From an uncultured Eubacteriales bacterium (GTDB lineage: Bacteria > Bacillota_A > Clostridia > Oscillospirales > Acutalibacteraceae): a stretch of DNA of 21,165 nt. This document shows positions 1 through 8,400 of this stretch, piece after piece. The notes below the pieces were generated by a model that had not been told where the DNA came from, searched no databases, and saw nothing but the letters and a program-made list of their open reading frames with translations. The DNA lies in the NCBI GenBank assembly GCA_934454005.1, contig CAKSGI010000012.1:1-21165 (forward strand). The letters run 5' to 3'. The position numbers and the translations under genes were made by a program. Every line of letters begins with the position of its first letter. Within the stretch, counting starts at the first letter, position 1.

Positions 1-74
1 CTCAATAGCTCAGTCGGTAGAGCATGCGGCTGTTAACCGCAGGGTCGTTGGTTCGAGTCCAACTTGGGGAGCCA
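1..74 (+). tRNA. tRNA-Asn (GTT), first two bases outside the window
   Basis: The cloverleaf is visible. The anticodon stem is 25-29 paired with 37-41, and the loop at 30-36 carries anticodon GTT at 32-34. The T arm contains GGTTCGAGTCC, and the 3' acceptor strand TTGGGGA (64-70) is followed by discriminator G and an encoded CCA at 72-74. The acceptor needs seven 5' bases, but only CTCAA is present, so the gene begins two bases before the window. The fourth acceptor pair is a T-G wobble. It delivers asparagine to AAC/AAU codons. Confidence 0.96.
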
Positions 75-78
75 AAAG

Positions 79-105
79 CCCCTCATTCATTGAGGGGTTT
101 TGTTA
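79..105 (+). terminator. Rho-independent terminator of the tRNA transcript
   Basis: A perfect 7-bp stem, CCCCTCA (79-85) with TGAGGGG (91-97), encloses a 5-base loop and is followed by TTTTGTTATTTT. It starts four bases after the tRNA CCA end, so the tRNA is the last gene of its transcript. Confidence 0.92.
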
Positions 106-940
106 TTTTCTCGATAGTTTAGAAATTTAAGTTGACTTCAGTTTTTTATCAAAAATTCGTTTACAACCGTTATAAAACGTGTAAACCTGAAAATATATAG
201 AGTTTTAATTGCTAAAAATGGCGACAATATTATATTAAGAGGATATCTGTATTCTTAGAATTATATTTAAAGTCACTAAAATTGTTATAATAGTAAACAA
301 AAGACTAGAAAACAAATTTAAAAGTAACTAAAGAATGGAAAAGTATTTAGAATGACATTGTAAAGTGGCAGTATATTTATCTATATCGAAGTTTATGTAT
401 TCAACTGTATAGAAAAGGGGATTCCTGTTATGAAAGTAAGAATATATACCGAAATAAGATACATTTTGATAACTTGAATTTGTTGTTATCCAAAAATGAA
501 ATTTTGCTTTTGGTGCCAGATCTGTTATATTCTGTATTTTATTTTTTATCAATTACAATATTGTATTTTGCTGTTTGTTGCGGATTTAATTGTTACAAAT
601 GTTACCAGATAAGTTCTGTTTTTTATCCTTGATGTATCTATATAATTTATCCATTTCTATCATCCAAAGTTTTTTGTTATTTAAGGATAAGGTTGAAACA
701 GTTTTATACGAGTTTGAACTAACTATATTTTCTCATTGATTAAGGTATTCTGCTCAATTTGTAGAGTAAAGTTAGTGTGTTATTTATTTATCAGGATGCC
801 AACATTATATATAGCTTTTATAGGTACTATGACCTTTTAAATAAGATTTAATGTTTATCTTTTCTTACTAAAAATATTAGTAGTTAAATCATATAATAGT
901 CGTATAGAAAAAATATAAATTATTTTTTGGGATATATTTT
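106..940. other. AT-rich intergenic region, no convincing gene
   Basis: About 830 bp with no ORF that has a ribosome binding site and recognisable protein features. A 74-codon minus-strand frame at 328-552 begins with TTG, lacks an SD and resembles no family I know. A further minus-strand open stretch of about 47 codons lies near 594-735 and ends with a protein-like segment around MIEMDKLYRYIKDKK, but it has no start context. These may be traces of decayed genes or chance frames in AT-rich DNA. Confidence 0.5.
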
Positions 941-941
941 G

Positions 942-950
942 TGTTATAAT
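942..950 (+). promoter_or_regulatory. Extended -10 promoter for the HAD phosphatase gene
   Basis: TGTTATAAT matches an extended -10 element (TGn followed by TATAAT at 945-950). The -35 region is only T-rich, as is common for extended -10 promoters. Transcription would start near 957, about 90 bases before the gene's ATG. Confidence 0.55.
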
Positions 951-1046
951 CGTATATTATATTTTTTTATTAAATAATTCAATATAGGTTATTCCTCTGT
1001 TATATAATTAAAATATTAAATTGAAATTAGTAGATAGGTGAATATT

Positions 1047-1544
1047 ATGAAAATTGCATTTTTAGATAGGGATGGAACCATTATGCATGACTATCCGGAT
1101 AATGTATGGAGTAGAATTGAAACACCTAATTTTTTTAGTGATACATTTAGCGCATTAAAAAATATTCAAGATAAAGGATATAAAATAATCGTAATAACTA
1201 ACCAATATATTATTGGAGAAAAAATCATAACTAAGGAAAAATATAAAAACTTTACAACCTTATATATAGAAATTTTAAAAAAACATTACATAGATATATT
1301 TGATATTTTTTATTGTCCTCATCCAAGAGAAATGAATTGTAAATGCTGTAAACCTAATACTGGAATGATTAAAGAGGCTATAAATAAACACAATAATATA
1401 GAAATTTCTAAATCTTTTCTTGCTGGAGATTCTAAATGTGATGAAAACTTGGCAAAATCCTTAAATATTAATTTTTTTAATGTTAACTATCAAAATTTAA
1501 AAAAACCAATTACCAAATTATCGGACATAATTCCATATATTTAA
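1047..1544 (+). CDS. HAD-superfamily phosphatase, GmhB/HisB-N-like
   Basis: A predicted 165-residue phosphatase of the HAD superfamily, closest in layout to D,D-heptose-1,7-bisphosphate 7-phosphatase and the histidinol-phosphatase domain. Motif I is DRDGT, with D7 as nucleophile and D9 as acid/base. Motif II is ITNQ (residues 50-53). A zinc loop follows, with C90, H92, C98 and C100 in CPHP...CKC, then K102. Motif IV is AGDSKCD with D128 and D132. The likely start is ATG at 1047 because AGGTG lies six bases before it; a GTG three codons upstream overlaps that site. In this family such enzymes dephosphorylate sugar or histidinol phosphates in the cytoplasm. No heptose or histidine genes are nearby, so the substrate cannot be fixed. 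The gene stands alone between decayed-looking AT-rich regions and is itself very AT-rich, which may indicate transfer or cluster loss. Confidence 0.85.
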   Translation: MKIAFLDRDGTIMHDYPDNVWSRIETPNFFSDTFSALKNIQDKGYKIIVITNQYIIGEKIITKEKYKNFTTLYIEILKKHYIDIFDIFYCPHPREMNCKCCKPNTGMIKEAINKHNNIEISKSFLAGDSKCDENLAKSLNINFFNVNYQNLKKPITKLSDIIPYI

Positions 1545-1561
1545 AATGTAAAGTACATTTT
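1543..1561 (+). terminator. Weak stem-loop overlapping the phosphatase stop codon
   Basis: AAAATGTA (1543-1550) and TACATTTT (1554-1561) form a perfect 8-bp stem with a 3-base loop, overlapping the TAA stop. No strong T-run follows, so its role as a terminator is uncertain. Confidence 0.3.
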
Positions 1562-2130
1562 GGAATTGTATAACTCAATTGTTATCGTTAGAAATAATAT
1601 CATATTGAAGCAAATAAACGGTATTAATTTTTGTAATGAACATACCAACTTTTCTGCAAGCTACGCATTTTAGCAACTTGATAAATCTGAGATAATCGAG
1701 TTTTTCAAATTTATTTTTTTATTTGATCCTAACTTCAGGTATGAAACAAATTACATCAGTAAGTATTCTTTTGTCTTATTCGTTGGTAATCACGATAGCA
1801 GTATTATCTTTTGATATTATTAGATTCACGTTGACGAAAAATTTACCACTTGTCCAATTGATTTTATTGATTATGTAAATTTTGTAAGTTTTTAATCTCG
1901 ATAAAAATTTCTGTTTTTGCACTTTAATAAATAATATTGCAACGTTTTATAAGCAAATTTTCTTTTATTGATTCAATCGAAATTTATTATTCGTTTTTTA
2001 ATGAAGTCTTCCAAAATCTCGCAAATTTCAAAAGTGATAAGATTTATGTGTTTTAAAATTGTGCTGTCTAAAATAGAAGTAGAGCGTTTAAGACAGATGT
2101 ACATGGTTTAGCATTACGTTTTTTATAATA
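1562..2130 (-). other. Intergenic region with possible decayed minus-strand gene
   Basis: No intact gene. On the minus strand a 43-codon frame runs from an ATG at 2104 to a TGA near 1973, and the same frame continues for 26 more codons to a TAA. A second open stretch of about 45 codons, containing LLKCVACRKVG, lies near 1580-1720 in another frame. No SD precedes the ATG. The pattern fits a gene broken by stops and frameshifts, but no family is recognisable and AT-rich chance frames are not excluded. Confidence 0.3.
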
Positions 2131-2131
2131 G

Positions 2132-2178
2132 AAATGGCTATATTATGTCTCAATATAGTAACTTTAATATAGCCATTT
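2132..2178 (-). terminator. Terminator hairpin after trxB
   Basis: A perfect 14-bp stem, 2132-2145 with 2165-2178, encloses a 19-base loop and lies eleven bases after the trxB stop. A T-rich tract follows on both strands, stronger on the plus strand, so it may stop transcription from either side. Confidence 0.65.
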
Positions 2179-2188
2179 TTAATAGTTT

Positions 2189-3121
2189 TTATTTTTTTAA
2201 TTCTTGTTTTGTATTTTTGGTATTTAAATACATTATTAATTGATTAGCCGCAATAGCACCATCAGATGCCGCTGTGACTATCTGACGTAAAGGTTTATCT
2301 CTGCAATCGCCAACAACATAAACTGCTTCAATATTAGTTTTACAGTTTTCATCGGATTTAAAGTATCCATACTCAGTGACTTCTACTTGATCTGCAAATA
2401 TTTTATTATTAGGTTCATATCCTATTGCAATAAACGCACCATCTATTGGAAAAATATTTGATTCTTGGGTATTTATATCTTTTATTCTTGCAGCGCTAAC
2501 TCTATTTTCTCCAATAATTTCTTCTAATACATGTTCCATTTTTATTTCTATATTAGGCTTACTTAAAACAGAATCAACTAGAGTTTTTTCTCCTTTAAAA
2601 TAAGATTTTCTTACAACAATGATTACTCTATTACATATATTCGAAAGAAATAGTGCATCTTCTAATGCAGTGTTACCTCCCCCGACTATAAGTACATCTT
2701 TATTTTTGTAAAATGAACCATCACAAGTAGCGCAATAAGAAACACCATGGCCAATTAATTTTTCTTCACCTTTACATCCCAATTTTTTTCTTTGAATACC
2801 AACGGCAATGATCACAGATTTACATTCATACGTATTTTTTTCAGATTTTAATATCTTTATAGAATCTTTTAATTTTACATTCTTTATTTCGTCATATATA
2901 AATTTGCATCCTAGATTTTTAACTTGTTCATAAGTAGACATTGCAAGTTCTGGTCCACTTATTTTACTAAAGCCAGGATAGTTTTCAATTTCATTTGTTA
3001 TAGAAATTTGGCCACCTTGTACACTTTTCTCTATTATAGCTACATTAAGTCCAGCTCGTAAACAATAAATAGCCGCTGTCATGCCGGATATTCCGGCACC
3101 TATTATTAAGACATCATACAA
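2189..3121 (-). CDS. trxB: Thioredoxin reductase
   Basis: A 310-residue flavoprotein that passes electrons from NADPH through FAD and a redox disulfide to thioredoxin in the cytoplasm. The N-terminal FAD motif GAGISGMTAA covers residues 8-17. The active-site pair is C130/C133 in CATCDG. The second nucleotide-binding motif is GGGNTALEDA (147-156), and the C-terminal FAD motif is GDCRDKPLRQ (271-280). The usual 2'-phosphate-binding HRRxxxR reads VRKSYFK here (170-176): the charge is largely kept but the histidine is lost. Translation starts at TTG (3121), supported by AAGAGGTG eight bases upstream and the absence of a nearby in-frame ATG. It lies 25 bases after trxA and ends before a hairpin terminator, so the pair forms one operon. 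Confidence 0.95.
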   Translation of the reverse strand: MYDVLIIGAGISGMTAAIYCLRAGLNVAIIEKSVQGGQISITNEIENYPGFSKISGPELAMSTYEQVKNLGCKFIYDEIKNVKLKDSIKILKSEKNTYECKSVIIAVGIQRKKLGCKGEEKLIGHGVSYCATCDGSFYKNKDVLIVGGGNTALEDALFLSNICNRVIIVVRKSYFKGEKTLVDSVLSKPNIEIKMEHVLEEIIGENRVSAARIKDINTQESNIFPIDGAFIAIGYEPNNKIFADQVEVTEYGYFKSDENCKTNIEAVYVVGDCRDKPLRQIVTAASDGAIAANQLIMYLNTKNTKQELKK

Positions 3122-3146
3122 TATTTATGCACCTCTTAATGAGATA

Positions 3147-3458
3147 TTAGTTTTTAATCATTTCTATAATTTTTTCTTTTGCCGCAATTCCAACAGAAGT
3201 CTTTTTAGGGATACCGTCTTTAAACATTATTATTGTTGGAACAGACATAATGTCATATTTCTGAGATATATCTGGATTTTCATCAATGTTTATTTTTAGA
3301 ACAGTAACTTCATTCTTATACTCATTTGCAATCTCTTCAAGAATTGGAGCCATAATTTTGCAGGGTGTACACCAGTCAGCAAAAAAATCTACTAATACTG
3401 GATTTTTTGATTTTGAAATCTTATCTTCAAACGTTTGTTTATTTACTAATAAACTCAT
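3147..3458 (-). CDS. trxA: Thioredoxin
   Basis: A 103-residue cytoplasmic thioredoxin that reduces protein disulfides and is recharged by the adjacent reductase. The active site is WCTPCK with C30 and C33; threonine replaces the more common glycine of WCGPCK. The cis-proline is P74 in MSVPTIIMF. Length and fold pattern are normal for the family. The start ATG at 3458 is preceded by a strong AGGAGG eight bases away. It is the first gene of a trxA-trxB operon. The upstream AT-rich DNA offers several poor -10-like sequences, and I could not choose a promoter. Confidence 0.96.
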   Translation of the reverse strand: MSLLVNKQTFEDKISKSKNPVLVDFFADWCTPCKIMAPILEEIANEYKNEVTVLKINIDENPDISQKYDIMSVPTIIMFKDGIPKKTSVGIAAKEKIIEMIKN

Positions 3459-3582
3459 AAAATTATTCCTCCTATAAAAATATATAATTTAGTTTTTTCT
3501 TAATAGTTTTAAATATGCAAATAAAAATATAGTTATGATTATATTATATGTATATATATTATTTTCTTGAACCTTTATATTA

Positions 3583-4791
3583 TTAGCACTCTTCAAATTC
3601 CCAATAAGAATCCATATTATCTGGGTTGAATACTGTGCTATAAACAGCCGTATTTTGTTCTTTACTTGACTCTCTCACATTTAAAGATTCTGTGTATTTA
3701 GAGAATCCGGTCATAATTCTGAAATATCCATTTTCGCACAGGACTGGTTTAAAATAGTTAGATAAATTTTTAAATAAATAGCCCGAGAGTTTAATATCAG
3801 TAAATCTAAACAATTTTAAATTCCATTTTACTCCCAATACCATTGATCTGGATGATATTGGTCTAAATGTAAACGATCCATCAAACCTTTTGTGTAATTC
3901 AAATTTTTGACAATCACTTCCACAAAAATAATCTTGTACTAAACTTTTATTCGAAATAGTCATATACATAGATGAGTTTACATTTTTTATATAATAGATT
4001 TTCCCGTCCACTAAATATGATGGTGTTTCTGAGGAAGAATTTATATCATTATAAAACTTATTTAGCAATGCAGCGGTAAGTTTTTCAGCTATAGGTACAG
4101 TATTTTCTATAGATATATCATAAAGCTCAGGATTATTACTATACGCTTCTAGTTCATATTTACTTGATTGTTCACACAAATCATTTAGAATAACAGAAAA
4201 CGGATTATTTATAACATAATCATACTTATCAACAGCAGTAGTAGCAATAAATTTATCAGAATTTTTTGTTATATAATCTTCATATGCTTTATGAGGATTT
4301 TTATTATCAAATATAGAGTAATTCATATTTGTAGAGTGAGCAGTACAGCTAATGTCAGAAAGGTAGTGTATTGCCTTACCTAAAGAGTTAAAAGACCTTT
4401 TTTGATCTTCGCTAAAATACATATTTATTGCGGTACTATAATGTTCCTCAAACGCTGTACGAGCACTTCTAGAATAACTATCTTTAGAATTTTTGAAATA
4501 TTTGCCATTATCTGATGAAGTATTTGAATATAAATAATAATGAGCTCCAGGATTTGATTCATCTATGTCAGGTTGAATTGTCCCAACTAATATGCTATTA
4601 AAATATGGACTATTTTGAAAAAATTTATAAACATCTTGTTTTTGATCATTTTCTAATATTTTCATTGCATGTTTAAATATTTTACTGTGTGTTGGACAAG
4701 CATATGCGTCAACATTTATAGAAGATACAGTTATAAATATCGCTAAAACAGAAAGAATAGATAATAATTTTCTTATGTATATTTTTTTCAT
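3583..4791 (-). CDS. Secreted zinc-dependent phospholipase C-like protein with ricin-type domain
   Basis: A 402-residue exported protein. Residues 1-29 form a signal peptide (KK-rich start, hydrophobic core, cleavage probably after VDA). Residues 30-250 resemble the alpha-helical zinc phospholipase C fold of Clostridium perfringens alpha-toxin and Bacillus cereus PC-PLC. THSKIFKHAMKILEND parallels the alpha-toxin N-terminus. Probable metal ligands are H35, D75, H84, H142, D146 (HYLSD), H152, H167 and E171, with the last five spaced almost as in PC-PLC. The N-terminal Trp ligand of those enzymes is absent; the predicted mature end begins with Tyr. Residues about 260-402 contain ricin-type beta-trefoil repeats (YYIKNVNSSMYM, QKFEL, YWEFE) instead of the toxin's PLAT/C2 domain. 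AAAGGA precedes the ATG by eight bases. The predicted role is hydrolysis of an extracellular phospholipid, possibly targeted by sugar binding; activity is not proven. Confidence 0.85.
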   Translation of the reverse strand: MKKIYIRKLLSILSVLAIFITVSSINVDAYACPTHSKIFKHAMKILENDQKQDVYKFFQNSPYFNSILVGTIQPDIDESNPGAHYYLYSNTSSDNGKYFKNSKDSYSRSARTAFEEHYSTAINMYFSEDQKRSFNSLGKAIHYLSDISCTAHSTNMNYSIFDNKNPHKAYEDYITKNSDKFIATTAVDKYDYVINNPFSVILNDLCEQSSKYELEAYSNNPELYDISIENTVPIAEKLTAALLNKFYNDINSSSETPSYLVDGKIYYIKNVNSSMYMTISNKSLVQDYFCGSDCQKFELHKRFDGSFTFRPISSRSMVLGVKWNLKLFRFTDIKLSGYLFKNLSNYFKPVLCENGYFRIMTGFSKYTESLNVRESSKEQNTAVYSTVFNPDNMDSYWEFEEC

Positions 4792-4867
4792 ATATTAATC
4801 CTTTCATAACAGTTAAATTCAAATTTACTTTAATATGATATCTAGTAAATGTTAACCTGATATGAAC

Positions 4868-4898
4868 AAAAGCTGTGCTTTTTAATTACACAGCTTTT
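4868..4898 (-). terminator. Terminator after rubrerythrin
   Basis: A 10-bp perfect stem, AAAAGCTGTG with CACAGCTTTT, and an 11-base loop lie about 25 bases past the rubrerythrin stop. The minus-strand transcript ends in TTTTGTT. It separates rubrerythrin from the phospholipase-like gene. Confidence 0.75.
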
Positions 4899-4921
4899 AA
4901 GGATTATCATTATTTTTAATT

Positions 4922-5455
4922 TTAATAATTTTTTGCTTCTAATTGAAAATAAGATTGAGGATGAGAGCAAACAGGGCATACAGCTGGAGCCTCTACTGCT
5001 ACATGTATATGGCCACAGTTTGCACATTTCCACACAACTACATTATCTTTTTTAAATACTTTACCATCTCTAATATTTTTTAATAGCGCTTCATATCTTT
5101 CGTGATGCTCTTTTTCTATTTTTGCAACTGCTTCAAATAAAAAAGCAATGTCTCTAAATCCTTCTTCTTTGGCTTCTTGTGCAAACACTTTATACATTTC
5201 TGTCCATTCATATTTTTCGCCTTCTGCAGCGGATACTAAGTTTTCTTCTGTGTTGCTAATTCCGTTTAATAATTTAAACCATATTTTGGCATGCGCTTTT
5301 TCATTTGCAGCTGTTTCTAAAAATATTTCTGATATTTGATTATATCCTTCTTTTTTTGCTTTAGATGCAAAATAAGTGTATTTATTTCTAGCCTGAGATT
5401 CTCCTGCGAATGCAGCTTGTAGATTTTTCTCAGTTTTCGATCCCTTTAATTCCAT
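4922..5455 (-). CDS. Rubrerythrin
   Basis: A 177-residue non-haem iron peroxidase, used by anaerobes to reduce hydrogen peroxide in the cytoplasm. The N-terminal ferritin-like domain (about 1-135) carries the diiron ligands: E19, E52 with H55 (ENEKAH-type motif), E94, and E114 with H117 (EKEH). The C-terminal rubredoxin-like domain has C144/C147 and C160/C163 for a single iron, which takes electrons from a reduced donor. Length and domain order are those of the classic family. AGGAGG precedes the ATG by about 11 bases. A good vegetative promoter lies just upstream and a terminator downstream, so it is probably transcribed alone. No clear PerR operator could be picked out. Confidence 0.95.
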   Translation of the reverse strand: MELKGSKTEKNLQAAFAGESQARNKYTYFASKAKKEGYNQISEIFLETAANEKAHAKIWFKLLNGISNTEENLVSAAEGEKYEWTEMYKVFAQEAKEEGFRDIAFLFEAVAKIEKEHHERYEALLKNIRDGKVFKKDNVVVWKCANCGHIHVAVEAPAVCPVCSHPQSYFQLEAKNY

Positions 5456-5489
5456 AATTGAATTACCTCCTAGAATAAATTATTGTTTA

Positions 5490-5518
5490 ATATTATCATT
5501 TAATAACATTTTAGTCAA
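5490..5518 (-). promoter_or_regulatory. Vegetative promoter of rubrerythrin
   Basis: Reading the minus strand, TTGACT (5518-5513) is separated by 17 bases from TAATAT (5495-5490). Transcription would start near 5483, about 28 bases before the ATG and just upstream of the AGGAGG site. Confidence 0.65.
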
Positions 5519-5598
5519 TATTTTTTTAAAATTAAAATTAGGTTTTTATTTATTTTAAAATGCTTAAAAACATTTGGTATATCTAATAATCATCTTTT

Positions 5599-5913
5599 TT
5601 AGCTACATAAGTCTTCTATTAATTTGTTTAATTCTTCTTTATTATTAGTTATTATTCCGCTTTCTAAACTTTTTTGATCATTATATGGAAGCGTATTTAC
5701 TGGAATCTCAAAAACCCTAAATGGTTTGGGAGAATTAGGCTCAAATACCGCAATATTCCCGTTGAAGTTTTTCACAATATATGTTAAACTTGGACAAGAC
5801 TCAGGTTCTGATGGTTCAGTTGCATCAGATTTATTTAAATTAGGCAAAACTGCAAATGAAAAAATCATACAAATTGCTACAAAACAGATTGTAGATATAA
5901 TTAATTTTTTCAA
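5599..5913 (-). CDS. Small exported protein with BofC C-terminal-like domain
   Basis: A 104-residue protein. Residues 5-25 form one hydrophobic segment, either an uncleaved membrane anchor or a signal peptide. After an acidic Pro/Ser/Glu linker (30-42), residues 44-103 hold a compact domain, YIVKNFNGNIAVFEP...PVNTLPYNDQKSLESGI...KEELNKLIEDL. This resembles the C-terminal domain of BofC and short BofC-like proteins of Clostridia. In Bacillus, BofC acts in the forespore-mother cell space on the SpoIVB protease that controls sigma-K activation. The short proteins have no established function that I can cite, so a sporulation role is inference. The start is TTG at 5913, supported by AGAGGTG seven bases upstream. 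It diverges from the penicillin-binding protein gene, and the short spacer holds that gene's promoter. Confidence 0.75.
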   Translation of the reverse strand: MKKLIISTICFVAICMIFSFAVLPNLNKSDATEPSEPESCPSLTYIVKNFNGNIAVFEPNSPKPFRVFEIPVNTLPYNDQKSLESGIITNNKEELNKLIEDLCS

Positions 5914-6018
5914 TATTAATCACCTCTAATAATCAATCAATTGTAAAAACTATTATTATTATCTGCAAAAATGGCATAATTATTCAGTTTTGAAAAATAT
6001 TAAAAATTGTTACAAGGT

Positions 6019-6047
6019 TTGACTTTAATCGAGTTTTTTATTATAAT
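6019..6047 (+). promoter_or_regulatory. Vegetative promoter of the class A PBP gene
   Basis: TTGACT (6019-6024) and a perfect TATAAT (6042-6047) are 17 bases apart. Transcription would start near 6054. This rules out the upstream start codon at 6007 and supports ATG 6097. Confidence 0.88.
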
Positions 6048-6096
6048 CATAAAGTGTAACTTTAATATTTTAGATTTCAGGGAGGAATCCTTTAGG

Positions 6097-8367
6097 ATGA
6101 AAAAAACAAATATAAATAAATATAAAGGAGAATTTTATAAAAAGTCTTACAATAGTACTAATGACAACAATTCTGCTACAAAAGTTGGATTAGCAAAGAA
6201 CGTTATAAAGTTAATTTTAAAATTTTTATTAACAATTACTACTGTATTGGTTATAACTGGATTGGTAGTTACAGTTTCGCTTACTATATATATCCTGAGC
6301 CTATCTTCTGATGAAATAGATTTTGATATAACTGCTACCCGTTTACACTTGACCAGTAAAGTATATATAAACGATGAAAACGGGGTTCCCCAAGAATATA
6401 GTAGTTTTCATAGTATAGAAAACAGAGTTTGGGTTGACTTTGATAAAATTCCTTTAAATATGAAAAATGCAGTAATAGCAATTGAAGATAAACGTTTTTA
6501 TGAACATAATGGTATAGACCTTGTAAGAACATCTGGAGCAATTTTTGGTTTATTAACTGGCAGAAATAATTATGGGGGTTCAACTATTACACAGCAATTA
6601 ATCAAAAATTTAACTGACGATAATGAAGTCAGCCTTACAAGAAAACTTAGAGAAATATTTAGGGCAATTAATTTTGAAAAAAAATATTCAAAAGATGAAA
6701 TACTAGAAGCATATTTGAATGTCGTTAACTTTGGAAATGGATGTAGAGGTGTTCAATCTGCAGCAAACACGTACTTTGGTAAAAATATAAATGAATGTGA
6801 TATAGCTCAATGTGCAGCTATTGCAGGTATTACTCAAAATCCATCTGCATTTAATCCTCTCATTTACCCAGAAAACAATAAAAAAAGAAGAGACACTGTC
6901 TTGTTAGAAATGTATAATCAAGAAATGATTTCTTACGATGAGTATAAAAAGGCTATCGAAGAATCTAATAATATGACATTCTCTAAATCAAGCAATAACG
7001 AAGTGGAAAGCAGTGAAAAAACTGAATATAGAAATTGGTATATAGATACCCTATACAGTGATGTACATAGAGATTTGGTAGAACGTTTAGGCATTAGTGA
7101 GACAGCAGCTACAGATATGATTTTAACTCAAGGACTAAAAATTTATTGCTGTATGGATAAAAATGCCCAAGAGATAGCAGAAAATGTGGCAAAAGGTACT
7201 GATGTGGTTCCTAATGATGATGAACTTCAATTAGGATATTTTATGATGGACTTTAACGGAAGGGTACTCGCAGTTGTCGGTGGTAAAGGAGAAAAGGAAG
7301 GCGATCTATTATTTAACATGGCTACTGATGCTGTTAGGCAGCCTGGATCTGCAATAAAACCTGTAGGTGTATATGCTCCGGCAATAGATTTAGGACTATT
7401 AAATTACTCTTCTATACTTAAGGATGAACCGATAACCGAAATAAATGGAGCACCTTGGCCTAGAAACTCTTACGGATCATATAATGGCAATATGTCTATT
7501 CAAGCTGCTATTCAGTACTCATCAAATGCAGCAGCTGTACAAGCCTTGGCTAAATTAACGCCTCAAAAAAGCGGTGAATTTCTTAAAAACAAATTACATT
7601 TTTCAACTTTAGAACCCGAGGATTCTCAAGGATATTCTGCTTACGCAACTGGAGGAATGACTAGAGGTGTTACTGTTAGAGAGTTAACTGCCTCGTTCCA
7701 AATATTTGGGAATGGAGGAAAATATTATAAACCTTATACGTATTCAAAAGTAGAAGACAGAAATGGAAAAGTGTTGTTAGATAACGAAAACGTTGCACCA
7801 ACCCAAGCTATTAGTTCTCAAACAGCAACTGTAATGAATAAACTATTAAGAACAGTTGTCACTTCTGGAACGGGTACACATGCGAATATTTCTGGTTGGG
7901 ATATAATAGGCAAAACCGGTACAACTGATGATATTTACGACAGCTGGTTTGTAGGAGAATCTCCTTATGCCGTTGCAGGAGTTTGGATTGGGTATGAAAC
8001 TCCAAGAACTGTTACATATTACACTGCAGCTAAAAATATTTGGAAAGCGATTATGAGCCAATATTTAGCAGACAAACCTAATAAGGATTTCAGTTTTGAT
8101 CCAAAAGCGAATCTTAGTGTTAAATCGGAAGAAAATAGTGAAGGTGAAAATCCTACTAACGAGGATTCACCAGATAGTCAAAGCAATTCGGACACACCGT
8201 CTTCCGAAATTAAGGAAAGCACTATTAAAAATCAAGCTGATTCCTCAGTACCTTCAGATGAAGTAATATTCGAAAGGAAGGAGGTTCGCTCTTCTCGTCC
8301 TTCGAATAAGTCATCTAGTTCTTCAGCAAAGTCTTCACACCGTTCAAATTCTAGAAAAACAAATTAA
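6097..8367 (+). CDS. Class A penicillin-binding protein (transglycosylase/transpeptidase)
   Basis: A 756-residue bifunctional PBP1A-type enzyme that polymerises glycan strands from lipid II and crosslinks their peptides at the outer face of the membrane. A basic cytoplasmic tail is followed by one membrane segment (about 38-66). The GT51 domain has the catalytic glutamate E130 in EDKRFYEHNG, then GGSTITQQLIKN and EAYLN. The transpeptidase domain has S418-x-x-K421 (GSAIKP), the S-S-N triad at 475-477, and KTGT starting at K606. The C-terminal ~70 residues are Ser/Glu/Asn-rich and low in complexity, ending in a basic Ser/Arg/Lys tail, a common disordered tail in Gram-positive PBPs. GGGAGG lies eleven bases before the ATG, and the promoter at 6019-6047 excludes an earlier start. 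The gene is followed by hom after 33 bases with no visible terminator. Confidence 0.94.
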   Translation: MKKTNINKYKGEFYKKSYNSTNDNNSATKVGLAKNVIKLILKFLLTITTVLVITGLVVTVSLTIYILSLSSDEIDFDITATRLHLTSKVYINDENGVPQEYSSFHSIENRVWVDFDKIPLNMKNAVIAIEDKRFYEHNGIDLVRTSGAIFGLLTGRNNYGGSTITQQLIKNLTDDNEVSLTRKLREIFRAINFEKKYSKDEILEAYLNVVNFGNGCRGVQSAANTYFGKNINECDIAQCAAIAGITQNPSAFNPLIYPENNKKRRDTVLLEMYNQEMISYDEYKKAIEESNNMTFSKSSNNEVESSEKTEYRNWYIDTLYSDVHRDLVERLGISETAATDMILTQGLKIYCCMDKNAQEIAENVAKGTDVVPNDDELQLGYFMMDFNGRVLAVVGGKGEKEGDLLFNMATDAVRQPGSAIKPVGVYAPAIDLGLLNYSSILKDEPITEINGAPWPRNSYGSYNGNMSIQAAIQYSSNAAAVQALAKLTPQKSGEFLKNKLHFSTLEPEDSQGYSAYATGGMTRGVTVRELTASFQIFGNGGKYYKPYTYSKVEDRNGKVLLDNENVAPTQAISSQTATVMNKLLRTVVTSGTGTHANISGWDIIGKTGTTDDIYDSWFVGESPYAVAGVWIGYETPRTVTYYTAAKNIWKAIMSQYLADKPNKDFSFDPKANLSVKSEENSEGENPTNEDSPDSQSNSDTPSSEIKESTIKNQADSSVPSDEVIFERKEVRSSRPSNKSSSSSAKSSHRSNSRKTN

Positions 8368-8400
8368 ATAATTATCGATTTATTTAAGGGGGAATTAATA

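Noticed and set aside
328..552. 74-codon minus-strand frame in the first intergenic region
   Set aside because: It begins with TTG, has no SD and no recognisable domain, and lies in AT-rich DNA with other short chance frames.
6007..6096. Upstream extension of the penicillin-binding protein
   Set aside because: A TTGACT-17-TATAAT promoter lies inside it, and GGGAGG precedes the ATG at 6097.
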